Notes under the pieces: model-generated
The model's database searches: none
What the model saw: the letters and a program-made list of their open reading frames with translations, nothing else
Told to the model about the DNA's origin: nothing
Shown here: positions 8,428 to 16,179 of the stretch, in pieces
How the letters are laid out: each line of letters opens with the position of its first letter
How positions within the stretch are numbered: position 1 is the first letter of the stretch
DNA from: Colwellia_A sp041890515
GTDB lineage: Bacteria; Pseudomonadota; Gammaproteobacteria; Enterobacterales; Alteromonadaceae
Length of the DNA: 26,032 nt
NCBI GenBank assembly: GCA_041890515.1
Contig: JASDWX010000034.1
Coordinates: 1 to 26,032 of the forward strand
Direction: 5' to 3'
Position numbers and translations under genes: made by a program

Positions 8428-8910
8428 CTATTCCCCCATCGTTTTAGTATGAGGCTTTTTATGTTGATTCAACGCAGCGATACATTTAAGTTCAATGGCA
8501 ATGGGCGTCGGTAATTTGTTAATTTCAACCGTGGTGCGACAAGGTTGATTATCAGCAAAGTATTCTGCGTAAATACGATTGTAGGTGGTGAAGTCGTCAT
8601 CCATATTGGTTAAAAATACCGTGACATCAACCAAATCCATCCAGCTTGCATTTGACGCTTCAAGAATTAGTCGAATGTTGGTGAATACACTATGGCACTG
8701 TGCTTCAATATCGTAACTTTTAATTCTTCCTTGCTCGTCAAGTACAACCCCTGGGATATCTTTGCAACCCGCTTTTCTTGGGCCAACACCGGAAAGAAAG
8801 AGTAAGTCGCCGACTTGTCGGGCGTGAGGGTATAAGCCTACCGGTTTTGGCGCTTGTTCTGCGTTGATTATTTTTGGGTTCAAAGACGCTTTAATTTTAA
8901 CATCGCTCAT
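8428..8910 (-). CDS. nbaF: 2-aminomuconate deaminase, RidA/YjgF family
   Basis: A 160-residue RidA-fold protein. RidA members hydrolyse enamine/imine groups; the longer branch found in 3-hydroxyanthranilate and 2-nitrobenzoate pathways deaminates 2-aminomuconate to 4-oxalocrotonate. The protein has GLYPHARQVGDLLFLSGVGPR near the N-terminus, VTVFLTNMDDDFTTYNRIY in the middle and CRTTVEINKLPTPIAIELKCIA at the end; in this last motif the substrate-binding Arg and the catalytic Glu of the family are both kept. The start at ATG 8910 has an AGGA Shine-Dalgarno sequence 7-10 bases upstream; an in-frame ATG 19 codons earlier would place the promoter-like sequence inside the gene and is rejected. It is the first gene of the eight-enzyme unit, with a candidate promoter about 35 bases upstream. 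Confidence 0.9.
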   Translation of the reverse strand: MSDVKIKASLNPKIINAEQAPKPVGLYPHARQVGDLLFLSGVGPRKAGCKDIPGVVLDEQGRIKSYDIEAQCHSVFTNIRLILEASNASWMDLVDVTVFLTNMDDDFTTYNRIYAEYFADNQPCRTTVEINKLPTPIAIELKCIAALNQHKKPHTKTMGE

Positions 8911-9175
8911 AAGGGATCCTGATGTAATTAATATATTTTTATGGTTATAAGTGTAGACAAAAATCAATCAAAGACCTTTGTTCTTCATTTATTTCAATTG
9001 AATGTAGATTTGAGTACGACTGAGTAAGGGGATGTCGAAATTATCGAAAAATACCCTAACGTACTCCAGAAGAAAGCCGGTTAAATAAGCGTCCATTTGC
9101 AGCCTAATACACTGGCAAATATTGCTCCTGAAGATTTAAATTTATGACAAATTTGGTTCATTACTTAGTTTGAGC
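8911..9175. other. Intergenic region between the two tryptophan-catabolism units
   Basis: These 265 bases separate the dehydrogenase stop from the deaminase gene. Besides the promoter-like sequence and the TTCAATTGAA palindrome they hold a short AT-rich inverted repeat (AAATTT-ATGAC-AAATTT, about 9138-9154) that is too weak to call a terminator. Only very short open frames are present, for example 18 codons from about 9032 on the plus strand, and I recognise no gene remnant. Confidence 0.5.
8944..8971 (-). promoter_or_regulatory. Candidate promoter of the kynurenine operon
   Basis: Read on the minus strand, TTGATT (8971-8966), a 16-base spacer and TATAAC (8949-8944) resemble a sigma70 promoter upstream of the deaminase start at 8910. 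A perfect 10-base palindrome, TTCAATTGAA, at 8993-9002 lies just upstream of the -35 box and could be an activator or operator site; kynurenine genes in other bacteria are controlled by Lrp/AsnC-type KynR, but no such regulator is in this window. Based on consensus matching by eye only. Confidence 0.4.
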
Positions 9176-10633
9176 CTATGAGTATTTTATACATACATTT
9201 TTGGGTTCAGTAAAAAATCGCATGGCTTCTAAACCACCTTCTCGGCCAACACCTGAATGATTCATACCACCAAAAGGCGTTCGTAAATCACGTAGTAGCC
9301 AACAATTGATCCACACAATACCGGTATTAATTTGCTCTGCCAGCAGATGCGCTCTATTAATGTTTTGCGTCCAGATTGTGGCTGCTAAACCATACTGGCT
9401 CTCGTTGGCAAGTGCTAAGGCTTGTTCCTCAGTATCAAATACTTGTAAGGTAATTACAGGACCAAAGATTTCTTGTTGGTTACAACTCGCGATATTACTT
9501 AAGCCCTCTAAAATAGTGGGCTGCAAAAAGTAACCTTTTTCACAGCGACCGGATAATTGAACTTGCTCCCCACCAGCTAAAATAGTACCACCTTCTTGTT
9601 TTGCTAAATCAATATAGCCGAGTACTTTTTCTAAATGGTCTTTGGAGACAATCGCGCCCATTTTTGTTTCATTAACCAAAGGGTCTTGTGGCACAAGGGC
9701 TTGTGCTTTTGCGACTAATGCGTTTTTGAATTTTTCATATATGCCCCGCTGAATATATAAACGTGAAGCACATAAGCAAATTTGACCTTGATTCGCAAAG
9801 CTGGCGCGGAAAACTTCTTCAATGGTATTTTCAAAATTACAGTCATCAAAAATTAATGCCGGATTTTTCCCGCCGAGCTCTAACGATAGCTTTTTAAATT
9901 TTGGTGCAAGCTGTGTTGCTATTGCGGCACCTGTTGCAGAGCCGCCAGTAAATGAAATAGCTTTAACTTTAGGATGATTACATATCGCTGAGCCGACACT
10001 TACGCCTTTACCATGTAAAATATTTAAAACACCTTTAGGTAAGCCTACTTTTTGACAAATAGCGCCGAGCATTGCTGCCGTTTTGGGGGTGATTTCAGAG
10101 GGTTTAGCAATGACACAATTACCTGCTGCAAGTGCGGGTGCTATTTTCCAAGTAAATAAATACAGCGGTAAATTCCACGGGGAAATACAGCCGACAATAC
10201 CCACAGGTTGGCGCAAGGTGTAATTAATTGCCGTATTGGCAATTGCGTGAGATTCACTGGCGAATTGTGAACAAGCATGGGCAAAAAATTTAAAGTTACT
10301 GGCTGCACGTGGAATGTCTACCATTCTCGCTAAAGCAACCGGTTTACCATTGTCAGTTGCCTCGGCAAGCGCTAGAGGTTCAAGCTGATTTTCAATCTCT
10401 TGTGCAATAGCCATTAAGTAGTCAGCACGTTGTTCTAAATCTAAAGCGCGCCATGCTGGCAGTGCTCGTTCAGCTGCGGCAACGGCTTGTTCAACATCCT
10501 CATTATCACTGTTTGGAATTTTGCCATACACCAAGCCTGTTGCAGGTTCATAATTATCTAAATAATGATTATTGATCGGCGCTTGATATTCACCATCAAT
10601 AAAGTTATCAATGATGTTACTTGAACGTGTCAT
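9176..10633 (-). CDS. nbaE: 2-aminomuconate-6-semialdehyde dehydrogenase (ALDH family)
   Basis: An NAD-dependent aldehyde dehydrogenase of 485 residues. The catalytic set is complete: Asn154 (SPWNLPLY), Lys177 (AKPSE), Glu252 (LELGGKN) and nucleophile Cys286 (NQGQICLCAS), with the nucleotide-binding FTGG loop at 228-231. The sequence resembles the muconic semialdehyde branch (AmnC/NbaE/PraB/XylG-like), including RQPVGIVGCISPWNLPLYLFTWK-type residues and TPFGGMNHSGVGREGG near the end. Given the neighbouring ACMS decarboxylase and deaminase it most likely oxidises 2-aminomuconate semialdehyde to 2-aminomuconate; 2-hydroxymuconate semialdehyde is the alternative substrate. It follows the SDR gene after 36 bases and is probably cotranscribed with it. 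Confidence 0.9.
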   Translation of the reverse strand: MTRSSNIIDNFIDGEYQAPINNHYLDNYEPATGLVYGKIPNSDNEDVEQAVAAAERALPAWRALDLEQRADYLMAIAQEIENQLEPLALAEATDNGKPVALARMVDIPRAASNFKFFAHACSQFASESHAIANTAINYTLRQPVGIVGCISPWNLPLYLFTWKIAPALAAGNCVIAKPSEITPKTAAMLGAICQKVGLPKGVLNILHGKGVSVGSAICNHPKVKAISFTGGSATGAAIATQLAPKFKKLSLELGGKNPALIFDDCNFENTIEEVFRASFANQGQICLCASRLYIQRGIYEKFKNALVAKAQALVPQDPLVNETKMGAIVSKDHLEKVLGYIDLAKQEGGTILAGGEQVQLSGRCEKGYFLQPTILEGLSNIASCNQQEIFGPVITLQVFDTEEQALALANESQYGLAATIWTQNINRAHLLAEQINTGIVWINCWLLRDLRTPFGGMNHSGVGREGGLEAMRFFTEPKNVCIKYS

Positions 10634-10669
10634 GACTACGCATCTTAATGATGTATGTTAAAGCAAACT

Positions 10670-11458
10670 TTATAAACAAGAGGTTCTACCGCCATCTACA
10701 GGTAAGTTAATGCCGGTGATGTAACCTGCTGCAGGCGAGGCTAGAAAAGCAGCGGCAGCAGCAAATTCTTCTGGCTTGGCAAATCGGCGCATGGGTATTA
10801 TCGCTTTCTCATTAATCGTAGCTTGTTCGATAGAAATATTCTGCTTCTTCGCTTTACCCGAAATAATGGCATCTAAACGAGCAGTTGCTGTTGCACCGGG
10901 TAATACATTATTAACGGTAATACCAAACTCGCCTAGTTCATTCGCTAAGGTTTTTGCCCAACTCGCTACTGCACCGCGAATGGTATTAGAGACACCTAGT
11001 CCATTAAGAGGTTGCTTAACTGACGTTGAAATAACATTGATGATACGGCCATATTGCTTTGCTTTCATACTTGGAATTAGTGCTTGAACTAAGTGATGGT
11101 TAGAAACTAAATGTAAATTAAAAGCGTTAATAAATTCATCCACACCGGCTAAGTTTGCCGGTCCTGGCGCTGGTCCACCGGTATTGTTAATTAAAATGTC
11201 ATAACCACCTGATGCGTTTACATGGCTGTTGATCACTTCTTTTACTTGTTCTGTGTTCGAGAAGTCAGCGACTAATACTTGATGTTTTTGACCTTGCCCA
11301 GTATTGAGTTCTGCTTGGACCTGTTCTAGTGCTGTTTTATTACGTGAAAATAGCGTGATATTTGCGCCTAAATTAGCAAGCTCTATTGCGCAAGCCCTAC
11401 CAATACCTTGACTTGAACCGCAAACCAACGCATTTTTACCTTGAAAATTAATATCCAT
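10670..11458 (-). CDS. SDR-fold protein with altered catalytic residues
   Basis: A 262-residue short-chain dehydrogenase/reductase-like protein. The cofactor loop is GSSQGIG (14-20, in place of TGxxxGIG), NNTGGPAPG is at 91-99 and the C-terminus ends in GYITGINLPVDGG. The usual catalytic YxxxK is missing: Ser144 in NVISTS is followed 13 residues later by S157-N-T-I-R161, so Tyr becomes Ser and Lys becomes Arg. A subgroup of 3-oxoacyl-ACP-reductase-like SDRs is known to deviate in this way, and its reaction is not established. The gene heads a two-gene unit with the aminomuconate semialdehyde dehydrogenase, so a role in 3-hydroxyanthranilate catabolism or in handling reactive intermediates is inferred. 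An AAAGAG Shine-Dalgarno-like sequence precedes the ATG. Confidence 0.85.
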   Translation of the reverse strand: MDINFQGKNALVCGSSQGIGRACAIELANLGANITLFSRNKTALEQVQAELNTGQGQKHQVLVADFSNTEQVKEVINSHVNASGGYDILINNTGGPAPGPANLAGVDEFINAFNLHLVSNHHLVQALIPSMKAKQYGRIINVISTSVKQPLNGLGVSNTIRGAVASWAKTLANELGEFGITVNNVLPGATATARLDAIISGKAKKQNISIEQATINEKAIIPMRRFAKPEEFAAAAAFLASPAAGYITGINLPVDGGRTSCL

Positions 11459-11549
11459 GAAGACTCTTTATTATTTTAATTTTATCGTTTATCCACACTA
11501 TATTTTGAAAACGTTAAGTCGTGAAATTTTGAGTTAACCATTTTTTATC

Positions 11550-11568
11550 ACATTAAAAAATTTAATGT
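11550..11568. promoter_or_regulatory. AT-rich palindrome in the divergent promoter region
   Basis: ACATTAAA-AAA-TTTAATGT is an 8-bp perfect inverted repeat placed between the divergent SDR and hydrolase genes, about 90 bases from the SDR start and 120 from the hydrolase start. Size and place suit a regulator binding site, but nothing identifies the regulator. No convincing -35/-10 pair was found for the SDR unit on the minus strand. Confidence 0.3.
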
Positions 11569-11631
11569 CAGCTAAAGGTTTAACTTTTATTGATTTACTT
11601 TGTAAACTTTTATACGCACCGTCATTTTATT

Positions 11632-11659
11632 TTGACATTTTTAAGATTATGCTGATAAT
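11632..11659 (+). promoter_or_regulatory. Sigma70-like promoter of the alpha/beta hydrolase gene
   Basis: A consensus -35 box TTGACA (11632-11637), a 16-base spacer and GATAAT (11654-11659, five of six bases matching TATAAT) lie 28 bases upstream of the hydrolase start codon, leaving a short leader. Confidence 0.6.
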
Positions 11660-11687
11660 GTTTTTTATTTAAAGTTAAGACCCTGCA

Positions 11688-12473
11688 ATGACGACAAAAA
11701 CAAGAGAAAGTGGTATTTATGTTTCAGGGGCAGGAATACCTGTTGTACTCCTTCATAGTTCACTGAGTTCAGCCAGGCAATGGCAACTGCTAGTCAAACT
11801 GCTTGAACCTAACTTTTTAGTAATCAATGTTGATATTCTAGGTTACGGTAATGCAGATAAAGTGACTGATGAGCAGAATTATAATTTTGATGTTGAAATT
11901 AAGCGTATTGAAAAGGTACTTTGTGCAGTGTCTCCAAATCAGCCATTTCATCTAGTCGGGCATTCTTGTGGTGGGGCTATTGCATTAAAGCTAGCGGTTG
12001 AACAACCTAAAAAAATATTAAGCCTATCTTTATACGAGCCTGTTGCTTTTCATTTACTTGAACAGGAAAGTGAAGCTAGAGCTTTATCAGATGAATTTAC
12101 CCGTAAAGTAGATATTGACAACACACATCAAGCTGCAGAGATATTTACTGATTTTTGGAATAACGAGGGTTTTTTTCAATCGCTACCCCCAAAAGTTCAA
12201 GCATCAATCGCGAACGATATGCCTAAAGTGAGATTAGACTCTAAAGGTTTAATGTCAGAAAATTACTCATTAGCAGATCTTAGCGGTATTACTTGCCAAA
12301 CGTTAATGATGACAGGGGAGTATAGTCCTGATCTAAGCCATTTATTATCCAATAAAATTAAAGATAGTTTGTCTAATGTAGAGGATAAACGTTTCCCTAC
12401 CGGGCATATGGGGCCATTAAGTCACAGTGATTTGATTCATCCAGCCATTGCAGATTTCATTCACAATATATGA
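11688..12473 (+). CDS. Alpha/beta hydrolase
   Basis: A 261-residue cytosolic hydrolase of the alpha/beta fold. The oxyanion-hole region is VVLLHSSLSSARQW (about 19-32), the nucleophile elbow is GHSCGG with Ser93, and the catalytic His is His240 in FPTGHMGPLSH; the acid is probably Asp215 or Glu211 after strand TLMMTGEYSPD. There is no signal peptide. It is divergent from the SDR/dehydrogenase unit, so a link to tryptophan catabolism is possible but not shown; it lacks the HGGxW motif of the animal-type formamidase. Its own promoter and a shared terminator suggest a single-gene transcript. The substrate is unknown. Confidence 0.88.
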   Translation: MTTKTRESGIYVSGAGIPVVLLHSSLSSARQWQLLVKLLEPNFLVINVDILGYGNADKVTDEQNYNFDVEIKRIEKVLCAVSPNQPFHLVGHSCGGAIALKLAVEQPKKILSLSLYEPVAFHLLEQESEARALSDEFTRKVDIDNTHQAAEIFTDFWNNEGFFQSLPPKVQASIANDMPKVRLDSKGLMSENYSLADLSGITCQTLMMTGEYSPDLSHLLSNKIKDSLSNVEDKRFPTGHMGPLSHSDLIHPAIADFIHNI

Positions 12474-12491
12474 AACGAAAAGCGATATAAA

Positions 12492-12513
12492 AAAAGACGC
12501 CTAAGCGTCTTTT
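12492..12513. terminator. Bidirectional terminator between hydrolase and cysK
   Basis: AAAAGACGC (12492-12500), loop CTAA and GCGTCTTTT (12505-12513) form a stem flanked by A and T runs, so U-rich tails are produced on both strands. It lies between the convergent stops at 12473 and 12534. Confidence 0.85.
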
Positions 12514-12533
12514 AATATGTCATTTTTTGAATC

Positions 12534-13502
12534 TTATTGTAAAAGTTCTTTATCTGTAAATTCTTCACTAAACAAAGCACTTGATAAGTAACGCTCTGCA
12601 GAGCTAGCTAAAATAACAACGATGTTTTTACCTTCATTTTCCGGATTTTCCGCTAAACGTTTTGCAGCAACAACAGCAGCACCTGAAGAGATACCAGCAA
12701 GAATACCTTCTTCTTTCATAAGACGATGGCACATGGCCATCGCTTCATCGTTAGTTACCTTTTCAACCGCGTCAATAATGCTTAAATCTAAGTTTCCAGG
12801 AATAAAGCCTGCACCAATACCTTGGATTTTATGCGGGCCTGGCTTTAATTCTTCACCTGCCATTTTTTGGCTGATAACTGGAGAATCAGTTGGCTCTACA
12901 GCAACAGACATGATGTTTTTACCTGCGATATTTTTAATATAACGGCTCACACCGGTAATTGTTCCCCCCGTACCCACACCCGCTACGAAAATGTCAATAC
13001 TACCGTCGGTATCTTCCCAAATCTCTGGCCCTGTTGTTTTTTCATGAATTTCAGGGTTGGCAGGATTATCGAATTGACCCAATAAAACATATTTATCTGG
13101 GTCTGAATCTTTAATTTCTTGTGCTTTAGCGATAGCGCCGTTCATCCCTTTAGCGCCATCTGTTAATTCAAGCTTAGCCCCTAAAGCGGTCAATAACTTT
13201 CTTCGCTCTAAACTCATCGTATGCGGCATAGTTAATGTTATGCCGTAGCCTCTAGCTGCAGCAACAAAAGCAAGGGCTATACCTGTGTTACCACTGGTAG
13301 GTTCTACTATTTCTTTACCGGCAGTCAATAAACCCTTTTTCTCCGCATCCCAGATCATGTTGGCGCCAATACGACATTTAATACTAGCACTTGGATTTCT
13401 TGATTCTATTTTAGCAAAAACATTACCTTTTGTTACGCGATTAAGTTTTACAAGTGGTGTTTTACCTATAGAGGTTGAGTTATCTTCAAATATTTTGGTC
13501 AT
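12534..13502 (-). CDS. cysK: Cysteine synthase A (O-acetylserine sulfhydrylase)
   Basis: A PLP enzyme that makes L-cysteine from O-acetylserine and sulfide. In 322 residues it shows the Schiff-base Lys42 in NPSASIKCRIGANMIW, the substrate loop PTSGNTGIALAF, the phosphate-binding loop GVGTGGTITGVSRYIK and GISSGAAVVAA near the C-terminus. The ASIKCRIG form and the C-terminal extension with ALFSEEF mark the CysK branch and not CysM. It is transcribed alone, convergent with the hydrolase, and is a housekeeping gene of sulfur assimilation. Confidence 0.95.
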   Translation of the reverse strand: MTKIFEDNSTSIGKTPLVKLNRVTKGNVFAKIESRNPSASIKCRIGANMIWDAEKKGLLTAGKEIVEPTSGNTGIALAFVAAARGYGITLTMPHTMSLERRKLLTALGAKLELTDGAKGMNGAIAKAQEIKDSDPDKYVLLGQFDNPANPEIHEKTTGPEIWEDTDGSIDIFVAGVGTGGTITGVSRYIKNIAGKNIMSVAVEPTDSPVISQKMAGEELKPGPHKIQGIGAGFIPGNLDLSIIDAVEKVTNDEAMAMCHRLMKEEGILAGISSGAAVVAAKRLAENPENEGKNIVVILASSAERYLSSALFSEEFTDKELLQ

Positions 13503-13911
13503 GATAGATCCTTGAGAAAGCTTTAATTATTTTAATATAACAAGGTTAGCGCTTTATTGAATTAAAAGAAGTGATATTTTGTTAATTAATATGCAAAAAA
13601 AGAATATAGAAGCGATTTTTTAGGTGCTTTAAGGCTTTTTTGTGATGTAATTAACGTCTGAAACAGGGATGGGATTTATGGTGCTGGATCCATCTAATTG
13701 TTATTTATGATAATTAATTAACTCTTCAGTTCTTGTGTAATGACAATAAGGCGTATTTATTTTCATTATTTATTTTATAAATAGTTAGCTGTTGGATAAT
13801 AAATAGACTCTCATCTATTATCGCTTAACTGGTCGAACGTCCGATGAGTTAACGGCAAATAATAAAAATATGACGTAACAAAAATAATTATAAAAATAAT
13901 TGGGGAAATAA
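13503..13911. other. 409-bp AT-rich intergenic region between cysK and the lipase gene
   Basis: This region must hold the divergent promoters of cysK and the lipase-like gene, but no pair of boxes stands out. It contains several TTAATTAA-type palindromes around 13580 and 13715, and nested inverted repeats at 13809-13852 (CTCATC/GATGAG and TTAACT/AGTTAA) surrounding the only GC-richer patch (GGTCGAACGTCCGATG), a possible operator. A GGGG Shine-Dalgarno-like sequence precedes the start at 13912. No ORF or RNA gene is recognised. Confidence 0.45.
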
Positions 13912-14964
13912 ATGAATATTATCAAAAGTGTAGCTGTCATTGCAGTGCTCTATTTAACAATTTATTCAACGGCAGCATATAGTAAAGAATATAAAATAGT
14001 ACTTATCCATGGTTTCCAACCACAGCAATTAATTGTTGACGGTGATGTTACCCAGAGTGGTCAAAACTACTGGCAAGGCTATTGGAACAACCGAAGTGAT
14101 GCACGTATTGACTGGCCTTCATACGAGCGGATAGAAGGAAAGATAGCAACTGACTACCTTTGGCCAAAGTTAAAATCTTTTTCTGAGAGTAACTTTTGTT
14201 CACCTGGTTGCATATTTGTGACTCACTCTACGGGAGATCTAGTCGCGCGATATATTATAGATAATCAAGAAAATTGGTTAGAAAATGCGGGATTATCACC
14301 ACTTAATATTGTCGCGACATTTGATATAGCCGGTGCTGGTGGTGGCAGCGAACTTGCTGATTTAGCCGTAAGTGTTGCCCAAGCGACTGAAACTTGGTCT
14401 TTTTTATTAGAAGCTGCATTGGAAGCTTGGCTTGGAGGTGATCTTGGGGATGAAATGGGCGTTCTTAACGACTTGAAGGTTAATAATGCTAGACAACTAG
14501 CCCCGTTACCTGATGCTCGGATCCCTCGCTTACGTTTTGTGGGTGATGCGAGTGAATACTTAGGCGTTACGAGCCCATTTATTCAAGGGCATGATGACGG
14601 TGTTGTTGGTACCCACTCATCGTGTGGTGGAAGTCGTCAAGGCAAATATGGCAGCTGTAGTGCGAATATTGCTTTCAATGGTAAGATTTCAAATCAAGGC
14701 AATGCTGTTTCAGGTTTTATGCCTTATCATTACCCAATGTTAATGGGCGAAGCCTATAGTCATGGTTCCTTACTTGAACCTGAACAAGAAGGTAAAGTCA
14801 CGGCTGCAAGTAATCATGAGAGCCTGTTATATGGGGAGAGTATTCATTTTGATACGTATACTGAAACTACTGGTTGGTGGCTTTGGAAAAGTAATTATCT
14901 TTATGTAGAAAACTCAGGTGATGACAGTATGTCAATGCTAATATATGGCGCACTTCCTAACTAA
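13912..14964 (+). CDS. Secreted lipase/esterase-like alpha/beta hydrolase
   Basis: A 350-residue protein with a clear signal peptide (hydrophobic residues 3-20, cleavage near residues 22-24), so it is exported. The mature part opens with YKIVLIHGF (oxyanion hole, His33-Gly34-Phe35). The nucleophile elbow is THSTGD with Ser106, of the triacylglycerol-lipase GxSxG type with Thr in the first position. GHDDGVV later resembles the loop with the catalytic or calcium-binding Asp of bacterial lipases, and the catalytic His is probably in the PYHYPMLMGEAYSHGSL region. Cys96 and Cys100 bracket the strand before the nucleophile and another Cys pair lies near GTHSSCGGS...YGSCSA, suggesting disulfides. 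The next gene, 78 bases on, encodes a membrane-anchored protein of unknown role. Lipid or polyester esters are plausible substrates. Confidence 0.75.
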   Translation: MNIIKSVAVIAVLYLTIYSTAAYSKEYKIVLIHGFQPQQLIVDGDVTQSGQNYWQGYWNNRSDARIDWPSYERIEGKIATDYLWPKLKSFSESNFCSPGCIFVTHSTGDLVARYIIDNQENWLENAGLSPLNIVATFDIAGAGGGSELADLAVSVAQATETWSFLLEAALEAWLGGDLGDEMGVLNDLKVNNARQLAPLPDARIPRLRFVGDASEYLGVTSPFIQGHDDGVVGTHSSCGGSRQGKYGSCSANIAFNGKISNQGNAVSGFMPYHYPMLMGEAYSHGSLLEPEQEGKVTAASNHESLLYGESIHFDTYTETTGWWLWKSNYLYVENSGDDSMSMLIYGALPN

Positions 14965-14975
14965 ATAAAATACAT

Positions 14976-15020
14976 AGGGCTGTTGGTTTTTGACATTAAA
15001 TAAGAAAAACTAGCAGTCCT
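14976..15020 (+). repeat. Long RNA hairpin between the lipase and anchored-protein genes
   Basis: In plus-strand RNA, the 16 bases from 14976 (AGGGCTGTTGGTTTTT) pair along their whole length with 15005-15020 (AAAAACTAGCAGTCCT), using three G-U pairs, around a 13-base loop. On the minus strand those three positions would be A-C mismatches, so the structure favours plus-strand RNA. No T-run follows, so it is not a standard terminator; it may protect or separate the lipase message. Confidence 0.55.
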
Positions 15021-15042
15021 TATAATAGGAAAGCAAAAGAGT

Positions 15043-16095
15043 ATGAAAAACAATCCGTTTTTAAAGCGAATGTTAGGAATCAGTAGTATTGCCATTATTG
15101 TCTGGCTGTTTTGGCCATCAATGCAACAACCTATAACCATGGTTAATGAACCATTGATAAAGCTAACGGAGATAAAAAAAATAAGCCCGCCAGTAAAACA
15201 AAATAAACAGAACTTCCCGTTAGTGATTAAAACAAAAAAGATTACTTCAAACGACTCTGCAACATTAATCGCTAAAGCTTATGCTGAAGAATTAAACTTT
15301 CCACCTTACTCTCAACCGTTAACAGAGATAGACTTTGACCGTTTAAAACCAAACCATTTTAATCCACAGTCGATTCCTGTAGATGATGCTGGTAACGAAG
15401 TTATAGCATCATTATCAAAATATCGTTACGTTTACCCTGAACCTGTTTTAGCAACGCTTGCAGGAGAAAATATTGATAATGCTGAACTTCAACTTGTTGA
15501 CATCTCCACAGGGGCGTTGATCTTAACCCGGGTATTTGAAAAAGGTGAAGTTAACTGGCATGCACAATTTGAAGGGAAACAAAATCTTCCAACGCAACTT
15601 CAAGCAAGGATAAAAACATTTATAAAGGGTAAAAACGTAAGTATAGCTTTGGCCCTTAAATATGTAGATTCTGTTGCTACACTTGAATATTTTGATTCAG
15701 TATTTAATCAAGATGCAGATATGGTATTAAAAGCTAACCTAACGATAAGAGAACAAGGTCTTTATCGAATACGGGCAAATTTATTTGATGCGAATCACCA
15801 ACCTATTGCACATTTAGTCAGTAAAGAAAAACTTGATAAAGGTGATAGTCATGTTGATTTAAAAGCGCATCAATCTGTATTACAAGGGAGGAAAACACCC
15901 TTTTATTTATCTACTTTCTCAATCGAGTTAATGTCACCTGCACCTGGTAAACCTACAAGATATGGTGATAGTGCTATTAAGGAATATGTCATTAAAAGTT
16001 TTGCACTGTCGAGCTTAAGTGAAGTACCTTATCAACCTTCTGAGCAAGAACAACAGCGGTTATTGCTTCTGCAGAATATGGCCGAAAGGAAATGA
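15043..16095 (+). CDS. Membrane-anchored protein of unknown function
   Basis: The family is not recognised. The 350-residue protein has a short basic N-terminus and one hydrophobic segment (about residues 10-24, LGISSIAIIVWLFW) without an obvious cleavage site, then a Lys-rich linker and a periplasmic-type domain. The domain begins near residue 85 with PYSQPLTEIDFDRLKPNHF and continues with predicted beta-rich stretches (AELQLVDISTGALILTRVF, GLYRIRANLFDANHQPIAHL) that look like immunoglobulin-type folds. The C-terminus is Gln/Glu-rich. An AGGA Shine-Dalgarno sequence precedes the ATG. The topology (N-terminal anchor plus periplasmic domain, directly downstream of an exported lipase) resembles that of lipase foldases, but the helical foldase sequence and its RxxFDY(F/C)LSA motif are not seen. 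A role with the lipase is only a contextual guess. Confidence 0.7.
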   Translation: MKNNPFLKRMLGISSIAIIVWLFWPSMQQPITMVNEPLIKLTEIKKISPPVKQNKQNFPLVIKTKKITSNDSATLIAKAYAEELNFPPYSQPLTEIDFDRLKPNHFNPQSIPVDDAGNEVIASLSKYRYVYPEPVLATLAGENIDNAELQLVDISTGALILTRVFEKGEVNWHAQFEGKQNLPTQLQARIKTFIKGKNVSIALALKYVDSVATLEYFDSVFNQDADMVLKANLTIREQGLYRIRANLFDANHQPIAHLVSKEKLDKGDSHVDLKAHQSVLQGRKTPFYLSTFSIELMSPAPGKPTRYGDSAIKEYVIKSFALSSLSEVPYQPSEQEQQRLLLLQNMAERK

Positions 16096-16179
16096 GTAGA
16101 TATTGAGTAACTTACTGTTTGCAGTTTATTAAAATTCCATTAATATTATCAAGTTATTATTAAATATTAAGCTTAATAT

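Noticed and set aside
9032..9088. Short plus-strand ORF (18 codons) after AAGGGG in the intergenic region
   Set aside because: The Shine-Dalgarno-like sequence touches the ATG, the peptide is very short and has no supporting context.
9138..9154. AAATTT-ATGAC-AAATTT as terminator of the dehydrogenase unit
   Set aside because: Six A/T pairs only; unlikely to terminate, probably chance in AT-rich DNA.
11688..12473. Alpha/beta hydrolase as kynurenine formamidase
   Set aside because: It lacks the HGGxW motif of that type, is on the opposite strand with its own promoter, and a better cyclase-family candidate is inside the operon.
15043..16095. Calling the anchored protein a lipase-specific foldase
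   Set aside because: Only topology and position agree; the helical composition and foldase motif are missing.
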